NCBI RefSeq assembly: GCF_009727055.1
Contig: NC_052351.1
Location: 6,719,806 to 6,783,805, forward strand
Origin: Benincasa hispida
Lineage: Eukaryota; Streptophyta; Magnoliopsida; Cucurbitales; Cucurbitaceae
Direction of reading: 5' to 3'
DNA: 64,000 nt
Shown here: piece by piece, positions 33,850 through 46,776 of the stretch
Layout of the letters: each line of letters starts with the position of its first letter
Position numbering within the stretch: position 1 is the first letter of the stretch
Made by a program: the position numbers and the translations under genes
The notes under the pieces: model-generated
The model's input: the letters and a program-made list of their open reading frames with translations, nothing else
Told to the model about the DNA's origin: nothing
The model's database searches: none

Positions 33850-35508
33850 GTGTTCAAATTATAACCTAAAAGGTTTGCAGTTAATGGATAAGGTTGGGTA
33901 CCTTATCTTGGTAACACTATAGATACGACTCATTTTGTAATTGTTAGACGAGTTATAAATGTTACAAATAATATGAGTCATATTGTTCACGTGGAGACAT
34001 GTGAGTGGGAGTATCCTGCATAAAAAGTTTATACAAGACCGAACCACAAAATGATTGGTTTCTCTTTATAACACTATTACTTGAAGAAACCAATATTTTA
34101 CTAGGATGACCATAGATGACTTGATCTTAATCCTGAGTGAGTTTTGAACTCCTGTTTATAAGAACAATCCTTTAATCTGTATGGGTAAGAGTGGTCATGT
34201 TAGCCAACTCAACAAACCTACCATTTTGGCGATTTGTCTGAGTAGGGAGTTGGAACACACCTATACAAGAGGGAATTTGCTCATTCCCGATCATAGGGAA
34301 AGTAGATAAATTGCTCTCTTAAAAGCTGATTTCGGGTCTTGAACAATGATGCCTCGACCTCTCACTAGCCCGAGAGGTGTTAGTTTATATTTGGACTATA
34401 AACTATTTGTTCATTAGAGGAATTAGTGGTACTTAAATAGTTAGATGTAACTACAGGGGTAAAATGGTATTTTGACCCAATTGTAGTTATGAGCAATTTG
34501 TGAAGGGACGACCCACTATTGATTGGTTATATCCATAGGCATAGAAAAATATCTACAGTGCGAAGAGTGCAGCTATCGATCATTAATAGAGTGACTGGTA
34601 GTTAATGAATATTGATTGATTTAATTAAAAGAGTTTAATTAAATTAATCTCATATCATTGAATCTTCTAATCTATAAGTTCATAAAGTCCATTTATTAAC
34701 TCGCTAAGGATAGTAAAAAGGAATGATTTGAATTGTTCAAATTTATTAAATAAATTTTATATTAATATAATTAATATAAAATATAGTGAATGATATGATC
34801 TATAATCCAAACTATATTATAAGGAGATGTATTTTAATGAGATTCAAATATTATATTTATATGAATTGGAATCATAAAGAGATATATGCATATAAATATG
34901 TGGTACTTGTATGTTAATTAATTAGTTGACTTATATTAAATTTGATTTAGTATATAGTTATTTAATTTATATTTTAATTAATTAAATAATATTTAATCGA
35001 TTAATTAGCTAAAAGGAGGAAAGTGGAAAAGCTTGGAGAAGTTGTTACTCTCTCTCCCTATAAATATACTATTATAAACCTTTTTAGGGCAAGGGTTTGT
35101 TTTTGTGAAAAATGACCTAGCCTCTACCCTTCCTCTCTAATCTCTCTTCTCTAAAAAGAATTTCTCTATAAAAAAACTCCTCCATAAAAAAGTCTTGGAG
35201 CCCACACTTCCAATCCTTTTTTTTTATTATTCCAAGAAAATAACAAGGTAGCCTTAGAGGTGGTGTTCTTGTTCGTTGAGAAGCTCGAGATTGTTCGTGA
35301 CCTTTGGAGGGAAGGACGTGAAGAAGGAAAAGAATTCACAAAGGTGAGTTTATTTCTTCCTTTCTTCTTCATTAGAAGGATATTTAGGTCCTTTTATATG
35401 TTTATTCTTTGAATATTTCCATGAGTTCACTGATTATAGTTTCTCACAAAATTGTTTTTTTAAATTGTAAGGCGATCACACGCTTCCACGGGAATTGGAT
35501 TCCCTTCA
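33850..35508 (+). repeat. Copia-type LTR-like block B (5' LTR, left-truncated)
   Basis: Diverged copy of block A lacking roughly the first 200 bp. It ends tcccttca at 35508 with a primer site right after, so it is the 5' LTR of the copia body at 37580-40645. Around 35065-35350 a purine-rich segment and aaggtgag resemble an untranslated leader and splice donor. Confidence 0.7.
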
Positions 35509-35510
35509 GT

Positions 35511-35524
35511 TGGTATCAGAGCCC
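35511..35524 (+). other. Primer binding site, initiator tRNA-Met type
   Basis: TGGTATCAGAGCCC, the standard plant copia primer site complementary to the 3' end of initiator tRNA-Met, two bases after LTR block B. Confidence 0.85.
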
Positions 35525-37579
35525 AATTTTTGCAATTTTGATTTTTTGATTTTTAGAAGAAAAATTAGAGAAAAAAAGGTGGGTTGTTTTCTATGCATTA
35601 TGAATGTGGGTTTGCAAATAGACGTTTACGAATTTGGCACTTTAGATTACTGTTTTTACTTGATGAGTCACAAGTTTTGCAAGTGTTGCTGATGATTGCG
35701 ATGAAAAACGGAGGATTTTGCTGCAAAAAGCAAATTGTTGCATTTTGTGATGCATGACGCTAGGATATAGCGTCACGACGCTCTGAGGCGAGGTGCATGC
35801 ATGGCAGTCCATCCAAGCAGTTGCAGGTTCAAGTCTTCCTCCGGATTTTGGCTACATTTTTTTTTTGTTTTTTGTTTTTTTAGTTTATTTTAATTAATTA
35901 GATTAATATAAATTAGTTATATTAATTTAATAAAATTTTTTGGTGCCAAATCGGTCTATTTCGCTATTTAATTTAATTTTTCATGTGATGTATAATTAAA
36001 TTAGTAATATGCATAATGTATGTTATATAATTTAAAATCACACCTTAGAATTAACATGTTTCATGCATATTTTTTAATATAAGTGTTATTATATGGTTGC
36101 ATGATTAATTAAGCATTCTCATGCATCATACTAGAATATATTGAGTATGATAGCGTGTGAATTATTTTCATTAGTAATAATATAATTGTTATATTGTTTA
36201 ATGGAAATGAATATGTATGCTTATTTTCATGGATGATAATTATAAGTGTAATTATTATTGGATGAAAAGAAACTTTGCATTGAGCATGATATTACTTAGA
36301 TAAATATAATTGTTATATTTGATCATTATCATTAGATGCAAATTATTGGTTTTAATAATTTCATTATTTTATAATAGTTATAAATTTAATGAATTAGATT
36401 AAAATCTAATCAATATTTGCATACAAACATAGGTTTAAATTAATTTTAAATGGTTTAAAATTGATTCACCTAGACTTCTATTAAAGGTATTGCTAATATG
36501 ATTAGAAATAGGTTAATCTTTTAATTTGTTTTAATAGGATTAAAATGAATTACGTAAAAGATTAGACTTATAAAATAATTGCCTATAAGGGACCTTTGTC
36601 CAAGAAACACTCTATCTAAGTTGGGGTATTTGAGCTGACGGAAATTGAACACAAACCTGGGAGGTGAATTAGTCAAATATTTTATAAGCATGCAATTAAT
36701 GTTTTTGTTTATTAAAGAATTTGATAAATAAAATTTCATGTTGTTAAAATATTCAATATAAACGTTACATTGAACAAATTAACAAGGGCTTAGTTAAATT
36801 ATTTAGCCATATTTTTCTGAGTTAATAAACCCATTTTTTTTAACGCACTTAGTGGGAGAAAAAAGGCATATATGATATGTTATTTTTTCACTCAAGTTCT
36901 CCCTAAAAGTTCACAAGATGAGATTCATGCTCGGCTTCGTGGTGCCCTGGACGCACTCTCCCTTAGGAAGGTGTTTGTATGGGTAAATATCAAAGTGAAT
37001 GGAGAAAGCGTTTATAGTAATTGGGAGAAAGACGTGTGTTAGCACATCCTTAGCATATCCTGCGGTCTCCTTCATTGGTTTGAAATATTTTTTTCCATGC
37101 TCGACCTCATGGCACCTTAGGAGTGTCCCCTTAAGAAGGTGTTTGCATGGGAAAGGGACATAACAAACTCCAGAAATAGATAAGATCGCTATAATTAATT
37201 ACATTGATTACGTTCTATCCTGAGGCAGACTGGTTGGGGCAGGATTATAGGGTTGAAAATGAAGGGTTACACTTACAATAAAATATTAAAGGTAGTTAAT
37301 GATTTCTAGACCAAATCAATAGTATGATTTCTAGACCAAATCAATGGTAATTAAATATTATTGGAATAAGAGTTATTCTTATGTAATATTTGATTGATAA
37401 TGTCTCAATTTAGTGAAGGAGTAATTGTTCGCCTTGAGGTGGTATTTATTCTAAATCAATGAAGTATCATTACAAAATAAAATGATGTTGGGATCATTAT
37501 TTCTTTTGCTAAATGGATAGGATCAAAACGATTTTTTGCATAAGTTTCTAATGTAAGTAATTTGTTTTGTTTCAGCAAA
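35525..37579 (+). other. Copia 5' leader, non-coding
   Basis: About 2 kb between primer site and gag. Mostly AT-rich. Two diverged copies of a segment with catgctcg.c.tc.tgg and cttaaGAAGGTGTTTGcATGGG lie at about 36929-36985 and 37096-37152. Ends tttgtttcagcaaaATG, a splice-acceptor-like context at gag. Confidence 0.5.
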
Positions 37580-40500
37580 ATGACTAGTGCTACATTGAAC
37601 ATTCTTAAAGTTGAAAAATGAACTGGAGAAAATTATAGAACTTGGAAGAATACGATAGATACTGTCTTGGTTAGACGACCTTAAATTTGTTCTGACAGAG
37701 GAATGTCCTTTGGTCTTTGGGCCTAACGCATCACGAAATGTTCGTGATGCTTATGAGAGGTGGATCGAGGCTAATGATAAAGCCAAAGTCTACATTTTGC
37801 CAGGCTAAGTCTGTACCTCCTTCCTTTTCCAATGTCAAGAAGTGGAAAAAGAAAATGGGTGGAAAGGGGAATAAAGCCACCACCACTGCTACTACTATAG
37901 AAAAGGACAAAGAGGTCAAGGCTGTAAAAGGAACTTGCTTCCATTGCAACCAGGTTGGGAACTGTAAAAGAAATTGCCCTAAGTATTTGGTCGAAAAGAA
38001 GAAGGCAAATATATATATATGATTTACTGGTTATAGAAATGTATTTAGTGAAAAATGATAATAATACTTGAATACTTGATGCATGAGTCACTAACCATGT
38101 TTGTACTTCTTTACAAGGAATTAGTTCTTAGAAGCAGCTTGAGGCTAGAGAGATGATTCTATGGGTTGGAACAAGGGAGGTCGTCTCAACGGTTGTAGTT
38201 AGGAGATTAAAATTATTTTTCAAGTCAAAGTTTATATTGTTGGACAATGTTTACTATGTTCCTAATTTTAAGAGAAACTTGATTTCAGTTTCTAAAACAC
38301 TCTTAAAATATATGTTTTATTCGTGATAATGTGTTTGTCTCGAAAAAATAGTGTTGGTATATGTTCTGCTGAACGAAAGTAACTTATATGTACTAAGGTC
38401 GTTAGTATCTAAAGTGCTCCATAATGTTGAAATGTTCAACACTGTAACCACACAAAACAAAAGAAGAAAGGTTTCTCCAAAAGAAAATGCTCATCTTTGG
38501 CATCTAAGACTAGGTCATATTAATATCAATAGGATTGAGAGGTTGATTAAGAATGGACTGCTAAATGAGTTAAAAGAAAATTCTTTACCAGTATGTGAAT
38601 CTTTAGAAGGAAAAATGACAAAATGACCTTTTTCTATAAAATGTTATAGAGCCAAAGAACCCTTGGAACTTATACATTCAAATCTTTATGTCCCGATGAG
38701 TGTTAAAGCAAGAGGAAGGTTTGCATACTTCGTCACTTGCTGACGATTATTCTAGATATAAGTATGTTTACTTGTTGCAACATAAGTTTGATACACTTGA
38801 AAAGTTTAAATGATATAAGGCAAAAGTTGAAATTTTATTTGGTAAAAAGGTAAAAACACTTCAATCAGATCGAGGTGAAGAGTACATGAATATAGGATTC
38901 CAGAACTATATGATAAAACATGGAATCACATCTCAACTCTCAGTACCCGATACACCTCAACAAAATGGTGTATTATAAAGGAGAAACATAACCCTATTAG
39001 ACATGGTTCGATCCATGATGAGTTATACTTCTCTACCTATCTCATTCTGGGGTTATGCACTGGAAATTGTAGCATAAATTTCGAACCAAGTTCCATCAAA
39101 GAGTGTTTTTGAAATTCCTTTTGAATTATGGAGAGGTCGTAAAAGTAGTTTACGACATCTCAAAATTTGGGGGTGTCCAACACATATACTTGTGGCAAAC
39201 CTGAAGAAATTAGAACCACGTTCAAAATTATGCCTATTTGTAGGCTATTTCAAAGAAATGAAAGGTGGTCAATTTTGTGATCCAAAAGAGAATAAAGTGT
39301 TCGTATCGAAAAATGCAACTTTCTGAGAGGAAGACAAAATTAGAGAACATAGACCAAGAAGTAAAATCGTATTAACTGAAATTACCAAAGAAACTATTGA
39401 AACTTCAAAATGAGTTGTTGAAGAAGGAAGCACTTCAACAAGAACTGTTGATATTGCTTCATCCAGTCAAACACATCCTACTTAAGAGTTGATGGAGCCT
39501 CAACGTATGGTAGGATTGTAACCCAACCTACTCGCTATTTGGGTGTAACAGAAACTTAAGATGTCATACAAGATGATAACGTAGAAGATCAATTGACCTA
39601 CAAGCAGGCAAATGGGTGATGTGGACACGGATGGGTGGATTAAAGCTATGAATCTAGAATGGAGTCTATGTATTTTAGTCCTGTCTAGAAACTTGTAGAC
39701 AAACCTAATAGAGTTAAACCTATAGGTTGCAAGTGGATCTACAAGAGAAAAAGAGGTGTAGATAGAAAGTGCAAACCTTAAATGCGAGATTAGTAGCAAA
39801 AGGTTATACCCAGGTTGAGGGAGAGGACTATGAGGAAACTTTCTCACCTGTTGCTATGCTAAAATCTATCCGGATTCTCTTGTCCATTGCCACATATTAT
39901 AACTATGAAGTATGGCAAATGGATGTCAAAATTTCCTTTTTTAATGAAAATCTTGATGAGATAATCTACACGTCTTAGCCAAAAGAATTCATTGAATAAG
40001 GAAAAGAGCAAAAGGTTTGTAAGCTAAATTGGTCCATTTATAGATTGAAATAACCATTTCGATCTAGGAATATGAGGTTTGACACTACGGTCAAATCTTA
40101 TGGCTTTGATTAAAATGTTGATGAACCTTGTGTTTACAAGAAGATCATCAATAGTTCAATAGCTTTCTTAGTGGTGTTTGTGGATGATATGAATTCACTA
40201 GGAATGACGTAGGTTTTCTGAATAAAATTAAAGAATGACTAGTTGCTCAGTTCCAAATGAAAGATTTGGGTGAAACACAGTTTGCTCTAGGGATCCAAAT
40301 TATTAGGGATCGTAAGAATAAATCACTAGACTTGTCTCAAGCATCGTATATTGACAAAATGCTTGTCAAATACTCAATGCAGAATTCTATGAAAGGCTTA
40401 TTACCTTTTAGGCATGAAATTATTTTGTCTAAGGAACAATGTCCTAAGACACCTCAAGAAGTTAAGGAAATGAGATGGATTTTCTTCTGCAGTATGTAGT

Positions 40501-40645
40501 CGTATGTATGTCATGTTGTGTACTAGGCCCAACATCTGCCGCAGTGGGAGTGGTTAGCATATATCAATCCAATTCAAGATTTGATCACTAGATAGTGGTT
40601 AAAACTATTCTCAAGTATCTTTGAAGAACAAGAAACTATATATTT
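37580..40645 (+). pseudogene. Ty1/copia gag-pol, heavily decayed and 3'-truncated
   Basis: Gag starts at an ATG at 37580 (MTSATLNILKVEK, then a stop). The zinc knuckle at about 37938-37980 reads CFHCNQVGNCKRNC, with the canonical His replaced by Asn. The GAG-pre-integrase text LWHLRLGHININRIERL is at 38510; integrase follows with LQSDRGEEY (Asp), SVPDTPQQNGV and FWGYAL. RT at 39720-40260 has [53 protein letters not shown] and VVFVDDMNS, where the usual YVDDM is FVDDM. RNase H starts (PKTPQEVKEM) and is lost at about 40645 against an inverted LTR piece. More than ten stops and frameshifts. Confidence 0.85.
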
Positions 40646-40862
40646 GTGTATGATATATAATATAACCTATGGTTTATTATTCTCTCATATAACCTATAGT
40701 ATTAATATGAATCATATTCATATTAATTTTAGCTTATAGTTTTTATATGAATCACATTCATATAATTAATATTTGAATCATATTCAAGTATTTTTTTCTC
40801 TCATCAAGACTTTGTATAATATATCATATACATTATATTAATTATATCTAATAAAATTATCC
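40628..40862 (-). repeat. Inverted fragment of copia LTR block A
   Basis: The stretch with catataacctatagtattaatatgaa and ctctcatcaagactttg is the reverse complement of about 33000-33200. It stands where a direct 3' LTR would be expected, so the 3' end of this copia was lost in a rearrangement. Confidence 0.75.
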
Positions 40863-42719
40863 CTTTAATTATAATAAACATTGGTCTACTGATGTTAACG
40901 AAATTAAAAAAAACAAATACCAACAAAAAAAAATTCTATAAAAAATGTTAACAAAATTTAAAAAGAAAAAAAGAAAAGGGAATTGAGATACCTAATGGAA
41001 AATGAGGGTTGAAATTAGCTATTTATAGAAAAAAATTTAGATCTCAAATCATAATTTGATTTGATTTTTTTTTTTTAATAAATTCATTTATTTAATGTGA
41101 AGTGTAGATTTTTAAAGATAATTTTGATTTTAAAAATCGTGAATAAGAGATTAGAGGATAAAATGTGATTTGTTTTTAATTTCTTATACCTTTATTTAAT
41201 TTTAAGTAGATATTAGAGATAAACATGATTTTAAAAAATCATGAATAGGAGATTATACAATATGATTTTTTTAAATCCCTTCGTTTAAAGAGAAGTAGAA
41301 ATGATTAAAGATAAAATGTGATTTTTTTAAAAATATCTTTTCATGAATTAGAGATTAAAAAAAATCGTAAATAAGGAATTAGAAGATAAAATACGGTTTT
41401 TTTTTTTTTTTAAATCCGTTTATTTGAAGAGAAATAGAGATTATTAAAGATAAAATATGGGGTTTTAAAAATATTTTCATGAATTAGAGATTAGAGAATA
41501 AAATGTGATTTATTAAATTTCTTTTCTCTTTATTTAATATGAAATAGATATTAGAGATAAATGAGATTTTTTTTAATGATTTAAATTTGAAATTACATAA
41601 GATATCCCAATGATCATCAAATATTTCTCCCATACTACTTTTAGATATAGTATAGATTTTGGTTCATTTTTTCATAGTTAAAAATATCCCTATAATTTTA
41701 TAGGTATTGTATTATTTGGGATTTAGTATACATATATTAAATAATTATAACAAACTTTTAAAATAAAATACATGAAAAAAAGACATGGGAGGTTTTATAA
41801 AAATAAAATAACAAACCGTTTTTTTGTTCAGAAACAAGAAGATTCATTGTTAAAAAAATAATAATAAAATTTTGCTTTTATTTCCAATAGTTTCCTTTTT
41901 TTTTTTCTTCCAAAAATCATTATCTTTCGAGAAGTATAAATCAAAGAATTAACGTACCTATGAAATAATAATTAAGTTATATTATTGTGTTGGATCACTT
42001 TTATTCAAATTATATCATTTATATTTTAATTTTATTCATTCATCTATTTCTATATATATATTTTTTCTCTTTTTATACTTTTAGATTTCATGTAAGCCGC
42101 ATGCGTCGTACATGTCTTCCAACTAGTTTATCATAGCAAAATTATAATAAGTAAAACAAGGACAGGTATATATCAATATAGTACCATTTAAAAATAATTG
42201 CATATCAAATGTTGACCAACTTTTAATTTTTTTTTTCATTTCCAAGTTTGCCCTCCTCTATTCCTCTTCTTTTTCTTTCCCTTTTTTTTCCCCATTTTTT
42301 CCCCATTTTTCTCCTCCTTTTGCTGCCGTGTTCTCCATTTTTTTTTTTCTTTTTTCCTATTTCTTCTCCTCTCCCATTGTGTGTTCTCCATTCCTTTTTT
42401 TCTTCTTTTTCTTCTTCAGTTGGCTTCATTTTTTTTTAGTTTTTTTTTTCATTGCTTAATTTTACTTTTTACTTTTTATTATTTTTGTTTGTTAATTTTG
42501 ATTTTCTACCTTCATTTTTCTTCATTATTAATTTTTCTATTGCTTACTTTTACTTTATATTAAAAATTAATTAATTAAAGACAGAATTGAGAAAGCTAGG
42601 TTTCAAACTAAGGAACTGAAAGAAACTATTTTTCTCAATTTCTGAAATTTGATATCTTTTTTAGAAACGAAATGAGAAATGAGAAATGAGAACATTACAA
42701 ATGAGTCCTTTTTTTAGGA
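40863..42719. other. AT-rich intergenic stretch with a polypyrimidine tract
   Basis: No gene recognised. Repeated near-copies of gattagagataaaatgtgattt occur at about 41140-41580. A C/T-rich tract lies at 42230-42450 and produces spurious Lys/Glu or Phe/Ser reading frames. Confidence 0.5.
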
Positions 42720-44500
42720 CTTTAAAAGTATGAAATTTTGCAATAATAAACTTTTATCACTGTTAGTCTGTGATATTAGTAATAGACTTAGTCTATTGGT
42801 GATAGGATTCCATCACTGACAAACTACGTGAATCAGTAATATAATTTAGGTGGATATCAGTAATATTTGTGTATTGATGATATCAGTTATTAGTGATATC
42901 GGTAATAGAACTTAGATAGATATCAATCATATTCACGTATCAGTGATATCAAACTTAGGTAGATATCAGTGCTAGAAGTTTATTAGTGATAAAAGTCTAT
43001 CAGTGATTGTCATGATAAAAGTTTCTCGGTAGTAGCCACTGATAGCTTTAAGTGTTAATCTTTCAAACTGATAGTCACTAATGAAAGTCTATTAGTGATA
43101 ACCACTAATATTTTCTATCATTGATAGCTTAATCTTTGATGATTTTCTTTCAAATTTAATAGCCACTTATAGAAGTCTATTATTGATAGCCAACTTAGTG
43201 AATTTAATTAATAAAGTTAAATCTCGAACTAAAGTGTAAGTGTGATGCCTAAAAGTTATCTAATAGCATATTATTAATGATAGAAGCTATCAACGATAAT
43301 ATGTTATTTTATTGTAAAAAAGAATGGCAGAAGCCATCTTTGATAGCATGTTATCAGTGATAAAAGTTATCATCGATAACCACGATATAAGTGATATAGT
43401 GATAGAACTCAAGTGATATCCATATATCGATGATATCAATGATATAACTTAAGTAGATACCAATGATATCGATGACAGTAGTGATATCGATGATATGACA
43501 TAGATATCAATGATACTCACTTATAGATTTCTATCACTTATAACTTTACATGTTAATCTCTGGAAGTTGATAGTTTCCTTTTAAAGTTGATAACCACTTA
43601 TAAAAGTCTACTAATTATAGTCATGATAGATGTCTATCAGTGATAGCCACTGATAGCTTTGAGTGTTAGTCTTTCAAAATTGATAGTCATTGATAAAAGT
43701 CTATTAATGATAGGCCACTAATTGTTTTATATCATAGATAGCTCAATCTTTCAAAGTTGATAACCACTAGAAGTCTATCACTAGTAGCCACTGATATCTT
43801 TCTATCATTGATAGCTTAAAATGTCAATTTGCTATTGATGAAAGTCTGGTAGTAATAACCATTGACAGCTTATGTTAATCTTTTAAGATCGATTCCATTT
43901 TATGAAAGTCTATTAGTGATAGCCACTAATAAAAGCTATTAGTGATAGTCCCTAATAGAAGCTGTCATTAATATTCATATATTAGTGATATGACCTAAGC
44001 ATATATCAACTAAATGAATGATATTGATGATATTGATGATATGGATTAGATAGATATCAGCGATAGTAACTTATAGACCTCTCATTGATATACTTCTATC
44101 ATTTATAGCTTTAAATGTTAACCTTTGAAAGTTGATAGTTTCCTTTAAAGTTACAACTGTTTATAAAAGTCTATTATTGATAGACACTAATAGCTTTAGG
44201 TGTTAATATTCAAGATTGATTCCAATTGATGAAAGTGTATATAGCTACTAATAACTGATAGAAAATTGAAAACTAATATTTCAAGTGTTAATATATCAAG
44301 GTTGTATTAATATTTCTCAAATTGAAAACTATCGTTAATAGCAGCTATCAGTGGTAGTAATTGATAGTAGCTTATGGTGGCTATCACTAATAGTTACTAA
44401 CTTTCAATTTGAGAAAACTGGAAGAAGAAGCATGAGAAATTGTGGATTACACGTTAGCTTTTTAGTCTTTTACCAATATGGCTATTATTGATAACTGCCA
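42720..44500. repeat. Field of short palindromic repeats (CTATCANTGATAG type)
   Basis: About 1.8 kb packed with variants of agtgatagaagtctatcag and tgatagccactgatagc, in both orientations, plus the related gtgatatcgatgatatca. Many neighbours can pair as small hairpins. No coding content. It ends some 50 bp before element Z, so it may be older substrate rather than part of Z. Confidence 0.75.
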
Positions 44501-44546
44501 TCAATGATATTTGGTTCTAATTTTGTGCCATATCCATAATATGTTT

Positions 44547-44555
44547 ATACTTGTG
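44547..44555. repeat. Target site duplication of element Z, left copy
   Basis: ATACTTGTG, compared with ATCCTTATG at 54465-54473: seven of nine bases agree. Confidence 0.65.
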
Positions 44556-44908
44556 GGGAGATTTGTACGGATGGATCAAATTTTGAGGCCAATCGAAATT
44601 TGGCCCACATTTAAAAAACACTCGAAAATTGGCCTCTTGATGACATTAGTCACGTGTGAAATATTCGTTTCAACCCCAAACGTTCGACTTCATGCATGCA
44701 TCCCAGATTCTCGCGCATTCCTCTCATTTTGGACTCGCTTCTCTCGTTTATTCCTCTCGTTAAAATACTTATTAGCACACACACAACCCAGATGCTTGTG
44801 CATTCCTCTCGTTTTGGACTTGTTCCTCAGTGCCTTCCTCTCTTTCTTCATCAAACAGAAATCGAATGTTTTAAATTTTAATTTTCAGTTCGATTCCCTC
44901 ATTCCTCC
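44556..44908 (+). repeat. Left terminal inverted repeat of element Z
   Basis: Begins GGGAGATTTGTACGGATGG and aligns with the reverse complement of 54108-54464, with landmarks ATTTTGAGGCC, GAAATTTGGCCCAC and GAAAATTGGCC shared. Internal repeats of gcattcctctcgttttggact are present. Confidence 0.85.
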
Positions 44909-45159
44909 TGCTTCATCTTCTTTCCTCTTCCTCAGATTTCTATGTTTCTCTATCTCGCATCTTCTTCCACTCGGTAACTTGCATGCATCTAATCCGGTCC
45001 ATTAAACCTGTACCATCGAGCACCAACAACACCATCAACTACGGGGTTGCTCTTTTCTACACCTTGAAAAGTTAAGGTAACACTGGTACAAATTGTGATT
45101 TGGGTTTTTGCTTTCATTTGGTATCATAAATATAATCGTCCTTAGGTTTAAAGTTTAGG

Positions 45160-45315
45160 AAGAAATGAAAGGAAATATAGAGAGGATGAAGGGAGAGGGA
45201 AAACAAGAGGAAGAAAGGAGAGGAAGAAATGAGAGAAAGAAAGGAGAGGAAGAATGAGAGAAAGAATGAAAGGAAGAAACAAGAAAGCGAGAGGAAGGAG
45301 CGAGAGTTTGAAATG
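45160..45315 (+). repeat. Subterminal purine array of element Z, left
   Basis: Units like gagaggaagaaatgagagaaaga repeat about ten times. An inverse array (ctcgttttttcctctcatttc) stands near 53520-53660 and a further purine array at 54070-54300, so Z carries mirrored subterminal arrays. Confidence 0.65.
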
Positions 45316-46737
45316 AGATTTTTATAGAATGCAATATAATATGTTTTTTGTTCCTTTTTTTCTCTAATTATTTTTTTTTCTTTTACATGCAGTTATAATG
45401 ACTAATCTGAAGATTGTTATAGAGGATCGTTTTCCTGGACAGGCTACGAACTGATCATCTCACATTGGGATTGCAAATAAAATAATCAAAGGGAAATTTA
45501 CAGAGAGGCAACTTCAAATGTTTAGGAGGACTGTGTTTGGAAATTCGTGGATATAGAAATAGTCTTCAACACTCCGCTAATCCATCATATTTTATTGAAG
45601 GAGGTGGAAAATAATAGGCCTGATTCTACGAGCTTTGAATTGGATGGGAAGATTGTTGAATTTTTGAATGAGGATTTCTTATTGGTAACGAAATTGTGGC
45701 AGTCACCTAATAAACTGGTTTGTAGTGCTGAAGTGACAAAATCACTAAGATTGAAGTATTTCAATAATTTAATGGCGATGGAAGTGCATCCCACCAAGTT
45801 TGAAGAATGTTACAAGTTGCATTAGAGTTCGAAAATGACTTGGACGCAGTGAAAGTTAGTCTTGTGTATTATTATGAGTTGGGTGGATAGGAAAGATAAG
45901 ATAAAAAGTAGCATTCATAAATCTTTGTTGGATGATGTGAAGGACCTCAAATACTTCAACAGCTTAAATTTGGGACAGTTTACAGGAGAGAAACTTGAAT
46001 GGTCTGAAAAAAACATTAAAGGACAAAGTCAGCTCGTACAATGAAAGGTGAAAACAAATAAAAATTTCGTGCTGAAGTACAATTTACTCGTATTTCCTCA
46101 CACGTTATAGGTATCAATTTTTATAGGTCAACTCATAAAATGTCTAATGAGTTCTCATTATTTTCTAATAAACTAAGATGATTTTATAGGTTTGGGCATA
46201 TGTGATTATATCCAATATTGCTGGGAGAGCTACAGTCCGACTTAATAATAATGCAATGCCTTGATTTCTAAGATGGTCATGCTCTCATTCATTGTTCAAC
46301 AAGCTATTGCAAAAAGATATTTTAACAAACACTTCTTCACATTGTAGGCAATTTTTTTTAGTATTTAGCATTGTTTAACATTGTTTACAATATGTTTGTC
46401 ATGTAGTTGGTGTTACCTTGTTAACGATGTCTGATGCAAAGGGGCAATTTAGGGACACTCGAGTTGACGAACGTCCAGTTTATTTAGATCTCAATGAGGA
46501 GGATCTGATGTTGTTAATGTCAAGAAGCTCAGAAGGAGAACGGGCAGACATTGGCCAAGAGGAGGTATTTAAGACACATGAACCTCATAAGGGGGACCAT
46601 ATTCCTTTTAAATTCGAGCATGAGTCTTGCCACAAAGAGGAGTTCAAGACACATGAGTTAGGTCATTGTGTACTAGAGCCAAATGTCAACTTAAACAGAA
46701 CAAGGGTTTGGAGTAAAGACTACTTACAAATCTTAGA

Positions 46738-46738
<1 letters not shown>

Positions 46739-46775
<37 letters not shown>
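46739..46775 (+). repeat. Homopolymer of 37 G
   Basis: An unbroken G run inside the linker of the ULP1 gene, giving a poly-Gly string. The flanking text (ggaggtg, gggggaggtgaag) is itself G-rich. It could be a real quadruplex-prone tract or a sequencing artefact. Confidence 0.9.

Positions 46776-46776
<1 letters not shown>

Noticed and set aside
35735..35860. tRNA-like gene or SINE in the copia leader (gcaggttcaagtcttcc resembles box B)
   Set aside because: A good box B match, but no acceptable box A at the right distance and no acceptor stem.
42223..42439. Lys/Glu-rich protein on the minus strand
   Set aside because: Direct translation of a C/T tract; no other evidence of a gene.
44511..45005. 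164-codon plus-strand frame
   Set aside because: It lies across the terminal inverted repeat of element Z and shows no domain; part of the TIR.
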